Below, piece after piece: positions 34,239-42,228 of a stretch of 64,000 bases of DNA. Position 1 is the stretch's first letter, and the number at the start of each line of letters is the position of its first letter. Source of the DNA: a virus. The stretch lies in IMG/VR virus record IMGVR_UViG_3300027741_000023, positions 62,001 to 126,000 of that record. One strand, given 5' to 3'. A program made the position numbers and the translations under genes. A model generated the notes under the pieces. That model was not told the origin of the DNA. It ran no database searches and was given only the letters and a program-made list of their open reading frames with translations.

Positions 34239-34850
34239 ATGAAACTAAAAGAATTACGATCAGTAGAGCCCAAAGACTCTTTGGGTATGTTAGGTAATAA
34301 GGATGCCAAACTGAAAAAACTTGAGGGAAATATTAGTCCATTACCTAACAGCGATTATTATTACGCAATAGTTCCTAGTATGAGTTATGGCGCCAAAGGA
34401 ACGGATGAAGATGTTTGCTTGTTAAGCCCGGATAAACAACTTATCGGCATATTGACAGTGCAAATATCAGGAGATACGGCCTATGTTATGGGATTAGAAA
34501 TAGATCATGCGTGGAGAAATAAAGGATTGGCCACAAGTTTATATGGAATATTGTTATCAATAGAACACCTTGACATTGTGTCAGATTCTAGTCAAACACC
34601 GGGCGGTGCAAGAACCTGGGTAAGTCTTAGCAAGATACCGGGCGTAGAAGTCCGAGGGTTGGTTTATAATCCTACCCCAGAACAAATAGAAATGTTGGGA
34701 GCATCAAAATTTGGAGGTACTTCATATACATTTCCGGTAAGTTTGGTAAACAATCATCTGGTTCCATCTGCTTCGGCAGAAACAGATTTATATTCATCAG
34801 CTGTGAGAAACGACTATAAATTGATAGCACTATATAACACGAAAGGATAA
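34239..34850 (+). CDS. GNAT-like acetyltransferase
   Basis: The 203-residue product contains GLEIDHAWRNKGLATSLYG, which fits the acetyl-CoA-binding motif A (RxxGxA) of GNAT acetyltransferases, preceded by two strands typical of the fold (LIGILTVQISGDTAYVMGLE). It begins MKLKELRSVEP, resembling the N-termini of the 25958 and 26848 proteins. The gene is AT-rich compared with nrdAB. Substrate unknown; phage GNATs have been linked to acetylating host proteins or small molecules. Confidence 0.7.
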   Translation: MKLKELRSVEPKDSLGMLGNKDAKLKKLEGNISPLPNSDYYYAIVPSMSYGAKGTDEDVCLLSPDKQLIGILTVQISGDTAYVMGLEIDHAWRNKGLATSLYGILLSIEHLDIVSDSSQTPGGARTWVSLSKIPGVEVRGLVYNPTPEQIEMLGASKFGGTSYTFPVSLVNNHLVPSASAETDLYSSAVRNDYKLIALYNTKG

Positions 34851-34855
34851 CAAAA

Positions 34856-35101
34856 ATGAAAGCCATCGTCTGGTCAAAAGACAATTGCACATTCTGCAAT
34901 CAAGCCAAAGCCTTGTTGGAGCAGCGGAACATTGCATATGAAGAACGGAAAATTGGGTCAGGATACACCCGAGAAGACTTGCTGGAAGCAGTGCCCACAG
35001 CAAGAACAGTACCACAGATTTTTGTGAACAACAATCACGTTGGCGGATTCACAGAACTGAGAAAATACATCGAAGAAACCGCCGGCGGATACGGAGATTA
35101 A
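34856..35101 (+). CDS. Glutaredoxin
   Basis: The 81-residue product has the redox motif CTFC at 11-14, ARTVPQIFVNN with the cis-Pro, and HVGGFTEL, all diagnostic of glutaredoxins. Length is that of classical monothiol/dithiol glutaredoxins. In T4-type phages such a protein regenerates phage ribonucleotide reductase, and nrdA/nrdB lie just upstream. The stop at 35101 abuts the next ATG. Confidence 0.93.
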   Translation: MKAIVWSKDNCTFCNQAKALLEQRNIAYEERKIGSGYTREDLLEAVPTARTVPQIFVNNNHVGGFTELRKYIEETAGGYGD

Positions 35102-35392
35102 ATGTTAATAGACAAAGGCGTTAGTGCAGGCGAAGTGGTCACACTCAAACTCACATCAGGTGAGGAATTGGTAGCAAGACTCAATGAGGAAACAGCTACA
35201 CATTACAAACTGTCAAAGCCCATGGTGATTGCCATGGGTGCCAAAGGACCAGGACTCATGCCGTACTTGTTTACTGTGGCACCCGACAAGGATATCAACT
35301 TGAGCAAAGCCACAGTAACAGTGGCAGTGGCCAGCGACAAATCATTTGCTGACCAATACATGCAAAGCACTACTAGCATACATTTGGGCTGA
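35102..35392 (+). CDS. Small Sm-like protein
   Basis: The 96-residue product begins with a beta-rich stretch VVTLKLTSGEELVARLNEET that resembles an Sm/LSm fold (SGEELVARL), followed by a hydrophobic patch. It directly follows the glutaredoxin gene. Similar small proteins occur in related phages; RNA binding is only suggested by the Sm-like pattern. Confidence 0.6.
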   Translation: MLIDKGVSAGEVVTLKLTSGEELVARLNEETATHYKLSKPMVIAMGAKGPGLMPYLFTVAPDKDINLSKATVTVAVASDKSFADQYMQSTTSIHLG

Positions 35393-35410
35393 CACGAGTT
35401 TTTGCTCCCA

Positions 35411-35416
35411 TAAATA
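35411..35416 (+). promoter_or_regulatory. Late promoter, TAAATA-CCAT-ATG arrangement
   Basis: CATAAATACCATATG: the ATG at 35421 follows the core by four bases, as at 24835 and 56495. It heads the spike-gene cluster. Confidence 0.6.
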
Positions 35417-35420
35417 CCAT

Positions 35421-35636
35421 ATGGGACATAGATTTGTAATCATGCGGCGTGATAAAATTGAAACATACGATTGCTATGACCATGTCCCAGATGATCTAGA
35501 CCATGTGATAGAGTTTGTTCCTGAAATTCCTCCAGGGCCTCACACTCAACAGCAGCACGATGAAATTGATTCATGGCTAGACCATTTTAATACACTCATG
35601 GAGAAGGCATATGCGACCAGTGGCAAGATTGGGTGA
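35421..35636 (+). CDS. Hypothetical protein, probable late gene
   Basis: The 71-residue acidic product (MGHRFVIMRRDKIETYDCYD) has no recognised domain. Start placed at ATG 35421 because the promoter core lies just upstream; an earlier in-frame ATG at 35346 would run through the promoter and the previous gene. It overlaps the PAAR gene by 26 bases. Confidence 0.6.
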   Translation: MGHRFVIMRRDKIETYDCYDHVPDDLDHVIEFVPEIPPGPHTQQQHDEIDSWLDHFNTLMEKAYATSGKIG

Positions 35637-35898
35637 TCAAGGAGTTCCACATTGTAGCGGATTCAGCATTGCCACGGGCAGTTCTACAGTATTTGTTAAC
35701 TCAAAACCAGCAGCTAGAGTTGGAGATCAGAGCACTCCTCATCTTAGACCAGGTAGTCCATGCCCCACACATGTTGCTCCTATTTCTAGTGGAAGTTCTA
35801 CAGTATTTGTTGATGGCAGTCCTCTAGCAAGAGTAGGCGACGGGCTTGCTGGTTGCACAGCAGTGGCCTCGGGCAGTTCGGATGTATTTGCAGGATAA
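35611..35898 (+). CDS. PAAR-domain spike-tip protein
   Basis: The 95-residue product consists of PAAR-type motifs: RPVARLGDQGVPHCSG, KPAARVGDQSTPH and SPLARVGDG, with His and Cys residues placed to bind the metal at the cone tip. PAAR proteins sharpen the central spike of contractile tails. GGAGAAGG lies 6 bases before the ATG. The long structural gene follows after 3 bases. Confidence 0.92.
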   Translation: MRPVARLGDQGVPHCSGFSIATGSSTVFVNSKPAARVGDQSTPHLRPGSPCPTHVAPISSGSSTVFVDGSPLARVGDGLAGCTAVASGSSDVFAG

Positions 35899-35901
35899 CA
35901 C

Positions 35902-37824
35902 ATGGCCACTGGTATACTAACTCCTTTACAAATGATTGCTGGTGCAGCACTGAACAACAATAGCGGCGTTCACATTGCAAATACGTGGACAGCAGCGGTG
36001 AATTCATATACTGGTACAACATTACTCACGCCATTCTTTGCGGCCGTGGCTGGAGCACCAGGGGCCAATATCAGTGAGGCCACATTGATCAGCATGTTCA
36101 CATTTTGTGCCAGTACTGTGCCAGCATTGGCCGATAATACACCTGCTGCATATAGTAGTCTTGGTACAAATATTTCTACTGGATTTACTGGAGTAGTAAC
36201 TACTCAAGGCAACAGTTATCTTGGCAACGGCAACAACAACATATTTGCACAAGTATTTCCGGCAGCACAGGGATATGTGGTTGCTACGAATAGTTATATC
36301 AATACCAGCATTAATAGTCAAACTTATTTGGGATCAACATTCACCAGCATGAACAGTTTGATCACTGGCAATCTCAGTGATTCCACATTGGCCATGCAAT
36401 CATTTGGTACCGATCTAACTGCATTGGGACAAATGATTGATCTCAACAATCTTGGTAACTTTGGATCACCTGCTGCATTGTTACGTCAATTGGCCACTCT
36501 GACCAATATCACGCCTGGGGTGAACAATGCATTAACGCAAGCTGGAATCAATCAAGCCAACATCAATGACATAGTAAACCCCAATGTTAATGTTGATAAC
36601 AATGTACAACGACTGGCATACCAGGGCATGCTAAATGTCACAGGTACAGACCTAGAGCAAGTGTTGGCAGTATTTGGAATAAAAACTCCTAACATAACTA
36701 CCATGGCTGATTTGTTAAATCCTGTTAAGATTTTCCCCAACAGTTATCCAAGTCTTACTGTGAGAACTTACAGTCAAGATACATCAAGTGTATTGCGGGC
36801 AATCTACGATAACAATCAAGATACTGTAAATTCAAAACTGTTGATTTATTTGCCGCAATATATTTTGGTTACCGGCAGCAGCAATATGATCACATATCAA
36901 CAACTGAGTTTGATTGTACCACCAGACCAAGCACTGGCGTCCAAAGCTATTCAAGTCAGTTTGCAACAGATCAAGAACATTAATAATATGAGTTTGACAC
37001 AGTTGGCCGCAGCGTTTATCAACATGCAGACCACCCGAGATCTTGATCTCATCAGTTCGTTGCCGGAGGCGGTACCTCCATCTGTGGCAGCATTTTATTC
37101 CAGTACATATGCAACCGGATCAGGACCTGATGGAACATTGGTCATAACAGATCTGTTGGGAGCAGCAGTGGGAGTACCATTTACCGGTAATCTTACCAAT
37201 GTTACCACTACAATCAACAGCATGACTTCAGATGGAATTTTAAACACATTGATTGAGATTTATGTTCGAATGCAATCCGCAGTAGATGGAGTGTACAATG
37301 TAGGCAATTTGGTAATTATTCCCCCTGGCCCAGGAGCAGGCACATACGACAATGCTGATGCTGCATTAAACGCATTGATTAGTGCTGCTGCTGCAGAAGT
37401 TGTTGTAATTGAAAACTCGTACCCTACACAATCTTCAGTGTTGAACAGTAATTTCATTGCCATGGCGGCAAATCTCAGTTCAGAACTTACCAATCTATCA
37501 TTGGCCAGCATAGACATAGCCAATTTGTCAACAACCGGTCGTGGCCCGATCATGAGCTTTGTACAGAGTCTGCCCGATTATGGAATCAACACTGAACAAA
37601 ACGGTCCAGCTCAGTTTCTTGAATCAGTGGCGGATCTTGACACACAAGGTGGGCAAGCCATAGTGGCCTGTTTGAGAGAAGGCAAAAATGTATCAGCATT
37701 AGATGCTGCCGGAGCCGGACAAGACACAGTGATTCCTAGCACACCCAGTTCGGTTCCTCCACGTGCAAAATTGATTCCGAGCAGATACACCGACGCAGAA
37801 GCAGCCAATTTGGTTGTAAAATAG
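35902..37824 (+). CDS. Large virion protein next to the spike tip
   Basis: The 640-residue product is poor in charge and rich in Asn, Thr, Ala and Ser with repeated helical segments (for example LGQMIDLNNLGNFGSPAALL). It follows the PAAR gene by 3 bases and is probably a tail or baseplate component that carries or accompanies the tip. No enzymatic domain was recognised. An internal Ala-rich helix (DAALNALISAAAAEV) near residue 490 may be a coiled-coil or membrane-active segment. Confidence 0.65.
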   Translation: MATGILTPLQMIAGAALNNNSGVHIANTWTAAVNSYTGTTLLTPFFAAVAGAPGANISEATLISMFTFCASTVPALADNTPAAYSSLGTNISTGFTGVVTTQGNSYLGNGNNNIFAQVFPAAQGYVVATNSYINTSINSQTYLGSTFTSMNSLITGNLSDSTLAMQSFGTDLTALGQMIDLNNLGNFGSPAALLRQLATLTNITPGVNNALTQAGINQANINDIVNPNVNVDNNVQRLAYQGMLNVTGTDLEQVLAVFGIKTPNITTMADLLNPVKIFPNSYPSLTVRTYSQDTSSVLRAIYDNNQDTVNSKLLIYLPQYILVTGSSNMITYQQLSLIVPPDQALASKAIQVSLQQIKNINNMSLTQLAAAFINMQTTRDLDLISSLPEAVPPSVAAFYSSTYATGSGPDGTLVITDLLGAAVGVPFTGNLTNVTTTINSMTSDGILNTLIEIYVRMQSAVDGVYNVGNLVIIPPGPGAGTYDNADAALNALISAAAAEVVVIENSYPTQSSVLNSNFIAMAANLSSELTNLSLASIDIANLSTTGRGPIMSFVQSLPDYGINTEQNGPAQFLESVADLDTQGGQAIVACLREGKNVSALDAAGAGQDTVIPSTPSSVPPRAKLIPSRYTDAEAANLVVK

Positions 37825-37842
37825 AAATCATGCTGCTATACT
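37814..37842 (+). promoter_or_regulatory. Sigma70-like promoter of the porin gene
   Basis: TTGTAA (37814-37819), a 17-base spacer and TATACT (37837-37842) with the extended TGC before it. A perfect palindrome TACCAATTGGTA (37857-37868) lies in the leader and could be an operator. Confidence 0.6.
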
Positions 37843-37856
37843 AGCTAAGTAGAATG

Positions 37857-37868
37857 TACCAATTGGTA
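37857..37868. repeat. 12-base perfect palindrome in the porin leader
   Basis: TACCAATTGGTA is its own reverse complement and lies about 15 bases after the -10 box and 32 before the porin ATG. It could bind a dimeric regulator. Confidence 0.45.
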
Positions 37869-37899
37869 TATAACAACAACTTTTTAAAAGGAAAACTTC

Positions 37900-38799
37900 A
37901 TGAAGAAATATGCTTTACTACTGGCCCTGGCATTGGCCGCAGGTTTTGCTCAGGCACAGACCACCCCTCAAGTCAGCGTCTATGGCAAAGTGCGTGAGTA
38001 TCAAGAATCTTATACCTTGGGCACAGCTAGCGCATTAACACGTTTGACCAATGATTCCAGTCGCTTGGGCTTCCGAGCCACAGCTGATGTTGGCAACGGT
38101 ATCACTGCCAGTGCTGTGATTGAAACTGGTATTGGTATGGATGCACCTGGCGCTACCACATTGGGCGATCGTACCTCCGTTTTTAGCCTGAGCAACAGCT
38201 TGGGTTCGGTTGGTGTAGGGCGTGACCAGCACTCAGTGGTTCGTGTGTTGAACAACTTTGACGTGATGGAAAATACCTATGGTACTACCGTACCTGCTAT
38301 CCACAGCGCACAAGGTAGCCGTTTGCAAAACGCAGTGTTCTTGAGCACAGCAACAGTGGCCGGATTCAAAGTCAACTATGTAATGGCCAATAGCGAAACA
38401 GCTGGTGTGACCAATGTACAAACTGCCAGCATTGATTATGCAGCCGGTCCAGTTGCTGCTACCTTGGCACGTTACGACAACAGCACAAACAGCGCAAGCA
38501 CCATCCTGGGTGCCAAGTACACCGTGGCTGCTACAGGTACCACAGTGTTTGGTATGTATAGCGATGACACAGTGTCAGGTGTGAGCACCACAGGTAAGAG
38601 CGTGGGTGTTCGTCAAGCCGTTACCCCACAATTTGCAGTATTAGGAGGCTACGGTGAAACTAGTAGTGGTGTAACTGCCAAAACACTTGGTGTGGCTTAC
38701 TCAATGAGCAAGGCACTTACTGTGCATGGACGTTGGAGTTTCACTGATGCTGCAACAGATGTCACACAATATGGTGTTGGGGTTGAATACAATTTCTAA
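37900..38799 (+). CDS. Gram-negative outer-membrane porin
   Basis: The 299-residue product has a textbook signal peptide (KK, Leu/Ala-rich core, cleavage near AQAQ at about 18-20). A mature part follows with alternating beta strands: VSVYGKVREY at its start, SSRLGFRATADVGNGITASA (the porin_4 SRLGF-type signature), SLGSVGVGRDQ, and a C-terminal strand ending VGVEYNF with the terminal Phe recognised by the BAM machinery. It matches Burkholderiales-type porins but is shorter than the usual 350-400. It is monocistronic with its own promoter and terminator. Function in infection is unknown: receptor substitution, nutrient uptake or exclusion of other phages. Confidence 0.9.
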   Translation: MKKYALLLALALAAGFAQAQTTPQVSVYGKVREYQESYTLGTASALTRLTNDSSRLGFRATADVGNGITASAVIETGIGMDAPGATTLGDRTSVFSLSNSLGSVGVGRDQHSVVRVLNNFDVMENTYGTTVPAIHSAQGSRLQNAVFLSTATVAGFKVNYVMANSETAGVTNVQTASIDYAAGPVAATLARYDNSTNSASTILGAKYTVAATGTTVFGMYSDDTVSGVSTTGKSVGVRQAVTPQFAVLGGYGETSSGVTAKTLGVAYSMSKALTVHGRWSFTDAATDVTQYGVGVEYNF

Positions 38800-38844
38800 A
38801 TTGCCAACTGTAGTTTGCGACAAAATGTCGCAAAATAACCACAA

Positions 38845-38871
38845 AAACCCTGCCCTGTGCAGGGTTTTTTT
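38845..38871 (+). terminator. Rho-independent terminator after the porin
   Basis: ACCCTGC pairs with GCAGGGT around a 5-base loop (38847-38865), flanked by A-run and seven T residues. Confidence 0.92.
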
Positions 38872-38897
38872 GTTGCAAAAAACCCACAATATCGCGG

Positions 38898-38926
38898 TTG
38901 ACCGAAATTGGCAGATCGGGTATAAT
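38898..38926 (+). promoter_or_regulatory. Sigma70-like early promoter
   Basis: TTGACC, 17 bases, TATAAT, followed by ACATACAT; closely similar to the elements at 39180 and 39666. Drives the 38956 gene. Confidence 0.85.
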
Positions 38927-38955
38927 ACATACATAAACAGCAAACGAGGTTCAAA

Positions 38956-39174
38956 TTGAAAGCAAAAATCCTGATTACTTCCATGGAAAACATGCGATTG
39001 TTTCAAGGTAAGTTGCCTACCAAGCGTTGGGGTTTTTGTGAGATTGTGCGTAAGGTAACTATTGAACCTTGCCCGCACGGCCTCTATGAACACTATGGCT
39101 ACATTGTAGTCGCTGGCAAAAAAATCCGTGTGGCCAACAGTGATCGCATCAATCCTTTGTTTGAGATCCGTTAA
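38956..39174 (+). CDS. Small early protein
   Basis: The frame starts at TTG 38956, 7 bases after CGAGG; no upstream ATG fits. The 72-residue basic product (KAKILITSMENMRLFQGKLP) has a beta-rich look and a cluster of Lys and Arg. Not recognised. It is a single-gene unit between two early promoters. Confidence 0.6.
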   Translation: MKAKILITSMENMRLFQGKLPTKRWGFCEIVRKVTIEPCPHGLYEHYGYIVVAGKKIRVANSDRINPLFEIR

Positions 39175-39179
39175 AACGG

Positions 39180-39208
39180 TTGACCAGAATCGGCAGATCA
39201 GGTATAAT
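39180..39208 (+). promoter_or_regulatory. Sigma70-like early promoter
   Basis: TTGACC (39180-39185), 17 bases, TATAAT (39203-39208), then ACACACATAGACAGCAACAAGGAG. Drives the 39239 gene. Confidence 0.85.
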
Positions 39209-39238
39209 ACACACATAGACAGCAACAAGGAGCACCAG

Positions 39239-39637
39239 ATGGACTACCGCAACATGATGGATACCGCAAAAGGACTAGAGTTGATGAAGGGCAAGACCTT
39301 TGTCCAGGTGACTGGGTCAGTTGGCTCAGGCGAGATGCTGTTCGTGACCGCAGAGGGCGAGCAGTTCTTGTTTAGCCACTATCAGGACTGCTGTGAGAGC
39401 GTGGACATCAACGACATTGTTGGTGACCTGCAGGACCTGGTGGGCGAGCCTTTGTTGATCGCAGAGGAAGTTTCGGGTGTGACTGAGCCAGACGAAGAGC
39501 ACTACGAGTCTTACACCTATACCTTCTACAAGTTTGCTACCCGTAAGGGCTATGTGGATGTTCGTTGGTTGGGCGAGTCAAACGGCTACTACAGCGAGTC
39601 TGTGGACCTGTTTGTAGAGGGAGTGGCTGTGGCATAA
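39239..39637 (+). CDS. Small acidic early protein (DUF7448-like)
   Basis: Start at ATG 39239 with AAGGAG 6 bases before. The 132-residue product is acidic, with FLFSHYQDCCESVDINDIVG and a C-terminal VRWLGESNGYYSESVDL that resembles the DUF7448 family of phage proteins. Codon use is GC-richer than average for the window. Function unknown; early expression suggests host takeover. Confidence 0.7.
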   Translation: MDYRNMMDTAKGLELMKGKTFVQVTGSVGSGEMLFVTAEGEQFLFSHYQDCCESVDINDIVGDLQDLVGEPLLIAEEVSGVTEPDEEHYESYTYTFYKFATRKGYVDVRWLGESNGYYSESVDLFVEGVAVA

Positions 39638-39665
39638 AACCCACAGTTTATCCTGAAGGATTTGG

Positions 39666-39694
39666 TTGACCGGTATTGCATTTCCGGTTATAAT
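39666..39694 (+). promoter_or_regulatory. Sigma70-like early promoter
   Basis: TTGACC (39666-39671), 17 bases, TATAAT (39689-39694), then ACATACATCGCAACAAGGAG. Drives the 39720 gene. Confidence 0.85.
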
Positions 39695-39719
39695 ACATAC
39701 ATCGCAACAAGGAGTGCTT

Positions 39720-40361
39720 ATGACCGCAACCCAAACTCGTAAAGCTGTGCAACTGAATTCAGTACAACAAACTCAGGTAGAGACACTGAGTTCTGTGCTT
39801 GGTAAGCTGAGCAACAGCGACGGCAACTTTGCATCAAGCCTGATTCTGAACTTCTATCGTTATGGTAGCTTGTCCCCCAAACAGCTGACCTGGGTTGATA
39901 CTTTGCATCAACGTGCTACTCAACCTGTTGCTGCACCTGTTGCACAGATTCAAGTTAACTTTCAAAAGATCCAAGATCTGTTTGATCTGGCTGCTAAGAA
40001 ACTGCGCCGTGTCAAAGTTAAATTGCAAACTGCACAAGGACAGCCAGTGGCGTTTGCCCGTGCAGGTGCCAACAGCAAGTATGTGGGTCAGATCCTGATC
40101 ACTGACGGCGGACCGTTTGGCAACAACAAGTTCTTTGGCCGTGTGGATGTTACTGGTGAGTTTTTTGCTACTCGCAGTGCCACGCAAGAAGTGTGTGATC
40201 TAGTAAAAGAGTTTGCAGATGATCCATCTGCGACAGCAGGACGTTATGGACGTCTCACTGGTGGTTGTAGTTTTTGCAATCACGGGTTGAAAGATGACCG
40301 TTCTGTGCAAGTTGGGTATGGTCCAGTATGCGCCCGCAACTTTGGGCTCGCCTGGGGTTGA
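39720..40361 (+). CDS. Early protein with C-terminal zinc motif (DUF6011-like)
   Basis: Start at ATG 39720 after AAGGAG; an upstream ATG at 39666 lies inside the promoter. The 213-residue product has a helical N-terminal half and a C-terminal TGGCSFCNHGLKDDRSVQVG, followed by YGPVCARNFG. The three Cys and nearby His resemble the small zinc-binding DUF6011 module found in phage and plasmid proteins. Nucleic-acid or protein binding is inferred. Confidence 0.7.
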   Translation: MTATQTRKAVQLNSVQQTQVETLSSVLGKLSNSDGNFASSLILNFYRYGSLSPKQLTWVDTLHQRATQPVAAPVAQIQVNFQKIQDLFDLAAKKLRRVKVKLQTAQGQPVAFARAGANSKYVGQILITDGGPFGNNKFFGRVDVTGEFFATRSATQEVCDLVKEFADDPSATAGRYGRLTGGCSFCNHGLKDDRSVQVGYGPVCARNFGLAWG

Positions 40362-40386
40362 CTGATATTGGGTTTTTGGTTATAAT
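40358..40386 (+). promoter_or_regulatory. Sigma70-like early promoter
   Basis: TTGACT (40358-40363), 17 bases, TATAAT (40381-40386); the -35 box overlaps the stop of the 39720 gene. Drives the 40415 gene. Confidence 0.8.
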
Positions 40387-40414
40387 ACATTTTTAATTTA
40401 ACTTAGGAGTTTTT

Positions 40415-40834
40415 ATGTCTTACACTTTCGCTGGTACTTCCGTTCTCAAAGGTGTTCTCAAAGTTCGTTTTGCCAACTCTGAGGCTCGTGCCAAACAGCT
40501 GGCCAAGCTGGGTGATACTGATGTGAATATTGTGCCGCTGCCGTCTGCAATGGACAAGGCAGGTGCTGTGGCGTATCTGTTGGGCCTGGAAGGATTTGCC
40601 GACACTGATGCTGTGCGTGAAGCACTGCAAGCAGAAGTGGCTGTGAAGACTCGCCCTGTCAAGGCTGCAAAGACTGTGAAGCAGAAAGTTTCCAAGACTG
40701 TCACAGTCAAGGCTCGTCCTACCATGGATTCCATCCGTGCCAAAGCAGCCAAGGCTCGTGCCGCAGCAGCCGAAGTCACAGTGACCGAAGCTGAAGTTGA
40801 CAGCCTGATGATGGCTGTGTTTGGTACCAAATAA
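40415..40834 (+). CDS. Early protein with basic Ala/Lys-rich segment
   Basis: The 139-residue product has an N-terminal folded part (MSYTFAGTSVLKGVLKVRFA) and a central histone-H1-like stretch rich in Lys, Ala and Val (KAAKTVKQKVSKTVTVKARP) followed by more Ala/Lys/Arg, ending with an acidic-hydrophobic helix. AGGAG precedes the ATG. A DNA-binding role is suggested by composition only. It is a single-gene unit with promoter and terminator. Confidence 0.65.
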   Translation: MSYTFAGTSVLKGVLKVRFANSEARAKQLAKLGDTDVNIVPLPSAMDKAGAVAYLLGLEGFADTDAVREALQAEVAVKTRPVKAAKTVKQKVSKTVTVKARPTMDSIRAKAAKARAAAAEVTVTEAEVDSLMMAVFGTK

Positions 40835-40846
40835 TCAACGTCCACA

Positions 40847-40873
40847 GGGCAGGTGCAACGCCTGCCCGCTTTT
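40847..40873 (+). terminator. Rho-independent terminator
   Basis: GGGCAGG (40847-40853) pairs with CCTGCCC (40861-40867) around 7 bases, followed by GCTTTT. The T-run is short. Confidence 0.75.
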
Positions 40874-40876
40874 AAT

Positions 40877-41020
40877 ATGTTTATCAAACGTGACGTCATT
40901 CTAGCAGTACGCGAGATGATGGACAGACATTTCACAGTGTCAGATATGGCTGCTAAACTCAATATCAGTACAGAAATGGTGCAACTTGCACTGGACATCA
41001 TTAACAATTTGCTAACGTAG
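40877..41020 (+). CDS. 47-residue helix-turn-helix-like protein
   Basis: ATG at 40877 follows the terminator directly. The product (MFIKRDVILAVREMMDRHFT, then VSDMAAKLNISTEMVQLALD) has the spacing of a helix-turn-helix: a helix, a tight turn and a recognition-like helix. Probably a small transcription regulator or nucleoid-binding protein; no ribosome site is obvious. Confidence 0.55.
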   Translation: MFIKRDVILAVREMMDRHFTVSDMAAKLNISTEMVQLALDIINNLLT

Positions 41021-41028
41021 GAATCATC

Positions 41029-41382
41029 ATGACAGGATGGAATACAATTCGTCAGATTCGCAGACTAGAACAACAAGCAGATAAACTTGGAATGAAGTTT
41101 GCTGCATACAAGTATGATAACGAGTTTGGTGCCAATGTAGCATTGATCCCCAAGGATGATAATGCTTTGCCTATCTATACCCGTGATGCACAATTTTTTT
41201 CGGGCACATTGGAAGGTGCCGAAAACTGGATGCAGGGTGTTGAATGGGCCCGCGATTATGATCGCATGGTGATTGCTAAGGATATGGATACCAAGCGTGA
41301 ACGCAAAGAACAAGATGAACGCAATCGTATTCTGTTGCGCACACTCAAAGATGGTGTAATGCCCACTCTAGTGAAGACATAA
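41029..41382 (+). CDS. Hypothetical protein
   Basis: The 117-residue product (MTGWNTIRQIRRLEQQADKL) is mixed-charge with a compact alpha/beta centre and a charged C-terminal helix (DTKRERKEQDERNRILLRTL). Start follows GGAATCATC. No family recognised. Confidence 0.65.
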   Translation: MTGWNTIRQIRRLEQQADKLGMKFAAYKYDNEFGANVALIPKDDNALPIYTRDAQFFSGTLEGAENWMQGVEWARDYDRMVIAKDMDTKRERKEQDERNRILLRTLKDGVMPTLVKT

Positions 41383-41392
41383 GGAGAAACAC

Positions 41393-41770
41393 ATGGGACT
41401 AGATATGTATGCGTATGCAGCCACCCAGGCCAACGACAGTGCCAAGCAAGGCAAATTGGTACAGCGTGAAATTGCATACTGGCGCAAGCATCCTAACCTG
41501 CACGGATGGATGCATCGACTGTGGGAACACAAAGGCTGTCCAAACGGCCATCCTGAAGATCAGTTCAATGGTACTGAACTAGAACTCACGTGGGAAGACC
41601 TTGAAGAATTGGAACGTGCAGTCACAAACAAACAGTTGCCCGGTACCACTGGATTCTTCTTTGGCAATAACGCCGACGACTATTATCGAGAACATGATCT
41701 TGCATTTGTTCGCAATGCCAAGGCTGAGATATTCATTGGCCTAAAAGTATTCTACAACAGCTCATGGTAA
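41393..41770 (+). CDS. Hypothetical protein of a phage-wide family
   Basis: The 125-residue product opens MGLDMYAYA, a start shared by a widespread phage/bacterial small-protein group, and has paired acidic and aromatic patches (WEDLEELERAV, GFFFGNNADDYY) and HPNLHGWMHRLW. AAGGAG lies 7 bases before the ATG. Function unknown. Confidence 0.7.
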   Translation: MGLDMYAYAATQANDSAKQGKLVQREIAYWRKHPNLHGWMHRLWEHKGCPNGHPEDQFNGTELELTWEDLEELERAVTNKQLPGTTGFFFGNNADDYYREHDLAFVRNAKAEIFIGLKVFYNSSW

Positions 41771-42225
41771 AAACAGTATTTTATGAAAAGGTAGGGCGTA
41801 AGTATACGCCTGTGCGTGAGTACGATAGCTTGCTCATAGAATCCTTTCCCGAAGGCGCTCATCTTGTGATAACATATCCAGGTGGGCGCAGCACCCGTTA
41901 CAATATCGATCCCAACCATGCTGGATTGATTGCTGCTAGTCGGGTTGCCGAAGATGCCATGACCACGGCCATGCGTGTGACCAGTGAATTGAAACCACGA
42001 CAAACTCCTATCACGCTTGCTCAACAACGAGCTTGGAAAAAACTGGCCAAAGAATTTGGTGATGAACTTTGCACATTGCAAGGTGCCAGTGCTCACGATA
42101 TTGCACAGGCAGGAATCAATGCTTTACTTTCTGAAGCAGATGTGTTATACTCTAATCCAACAGTACGTGATGCCTACGAACAGTTTCTATTTGTATGTGC
42201 ATTGGCCAAACAACAAGAGAAGTAA
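41764..42225 (+). CDS. Hypothetical protein
   Basis: The 153-residue product (MVKTVFYEKVGRKYTPVREY) has a beta-rich first half and a helical second half (AQQRAWKKLAKEFGDELCTL). It overlaps the previous gene by 7 bases. Similar two-part proteins occur in other phages without known role. Confidence 0.65.
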   Translation: MVKTVFYEKVGRKYTPVREYDSLLIESFPEGAHLVITYPGGRSTRYNIDPNHAGLIAASRVAEDAMTTAMRVTSELKPRQTPITLAQQRAWKKLAKEFGDELCTLQGASAHDIAQAGINALLSEADVLYSNPTVRDAYEQFLFVCALAKQQEK

Positions 42226-42228
42226 ATA

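Noticed and set aside
35405-35425. CCCATA/TATGGG palindrome over the 35421 start as an operator
   Set aside because: It arises from the promoter-start string TAAATACCATATGGG and is not repeated at the other two copies.
38010-38255. Antisense frames inside the porin gene
   Set aside because: They are mirror frames of the GC-rich porin codons with no start signals.
42223-42228. TAAATA immediately before the ligase ATG
   Set aside because: It consists of a stop codon and chance bases, and the ATG follows at zero spacing unlike the other sites.
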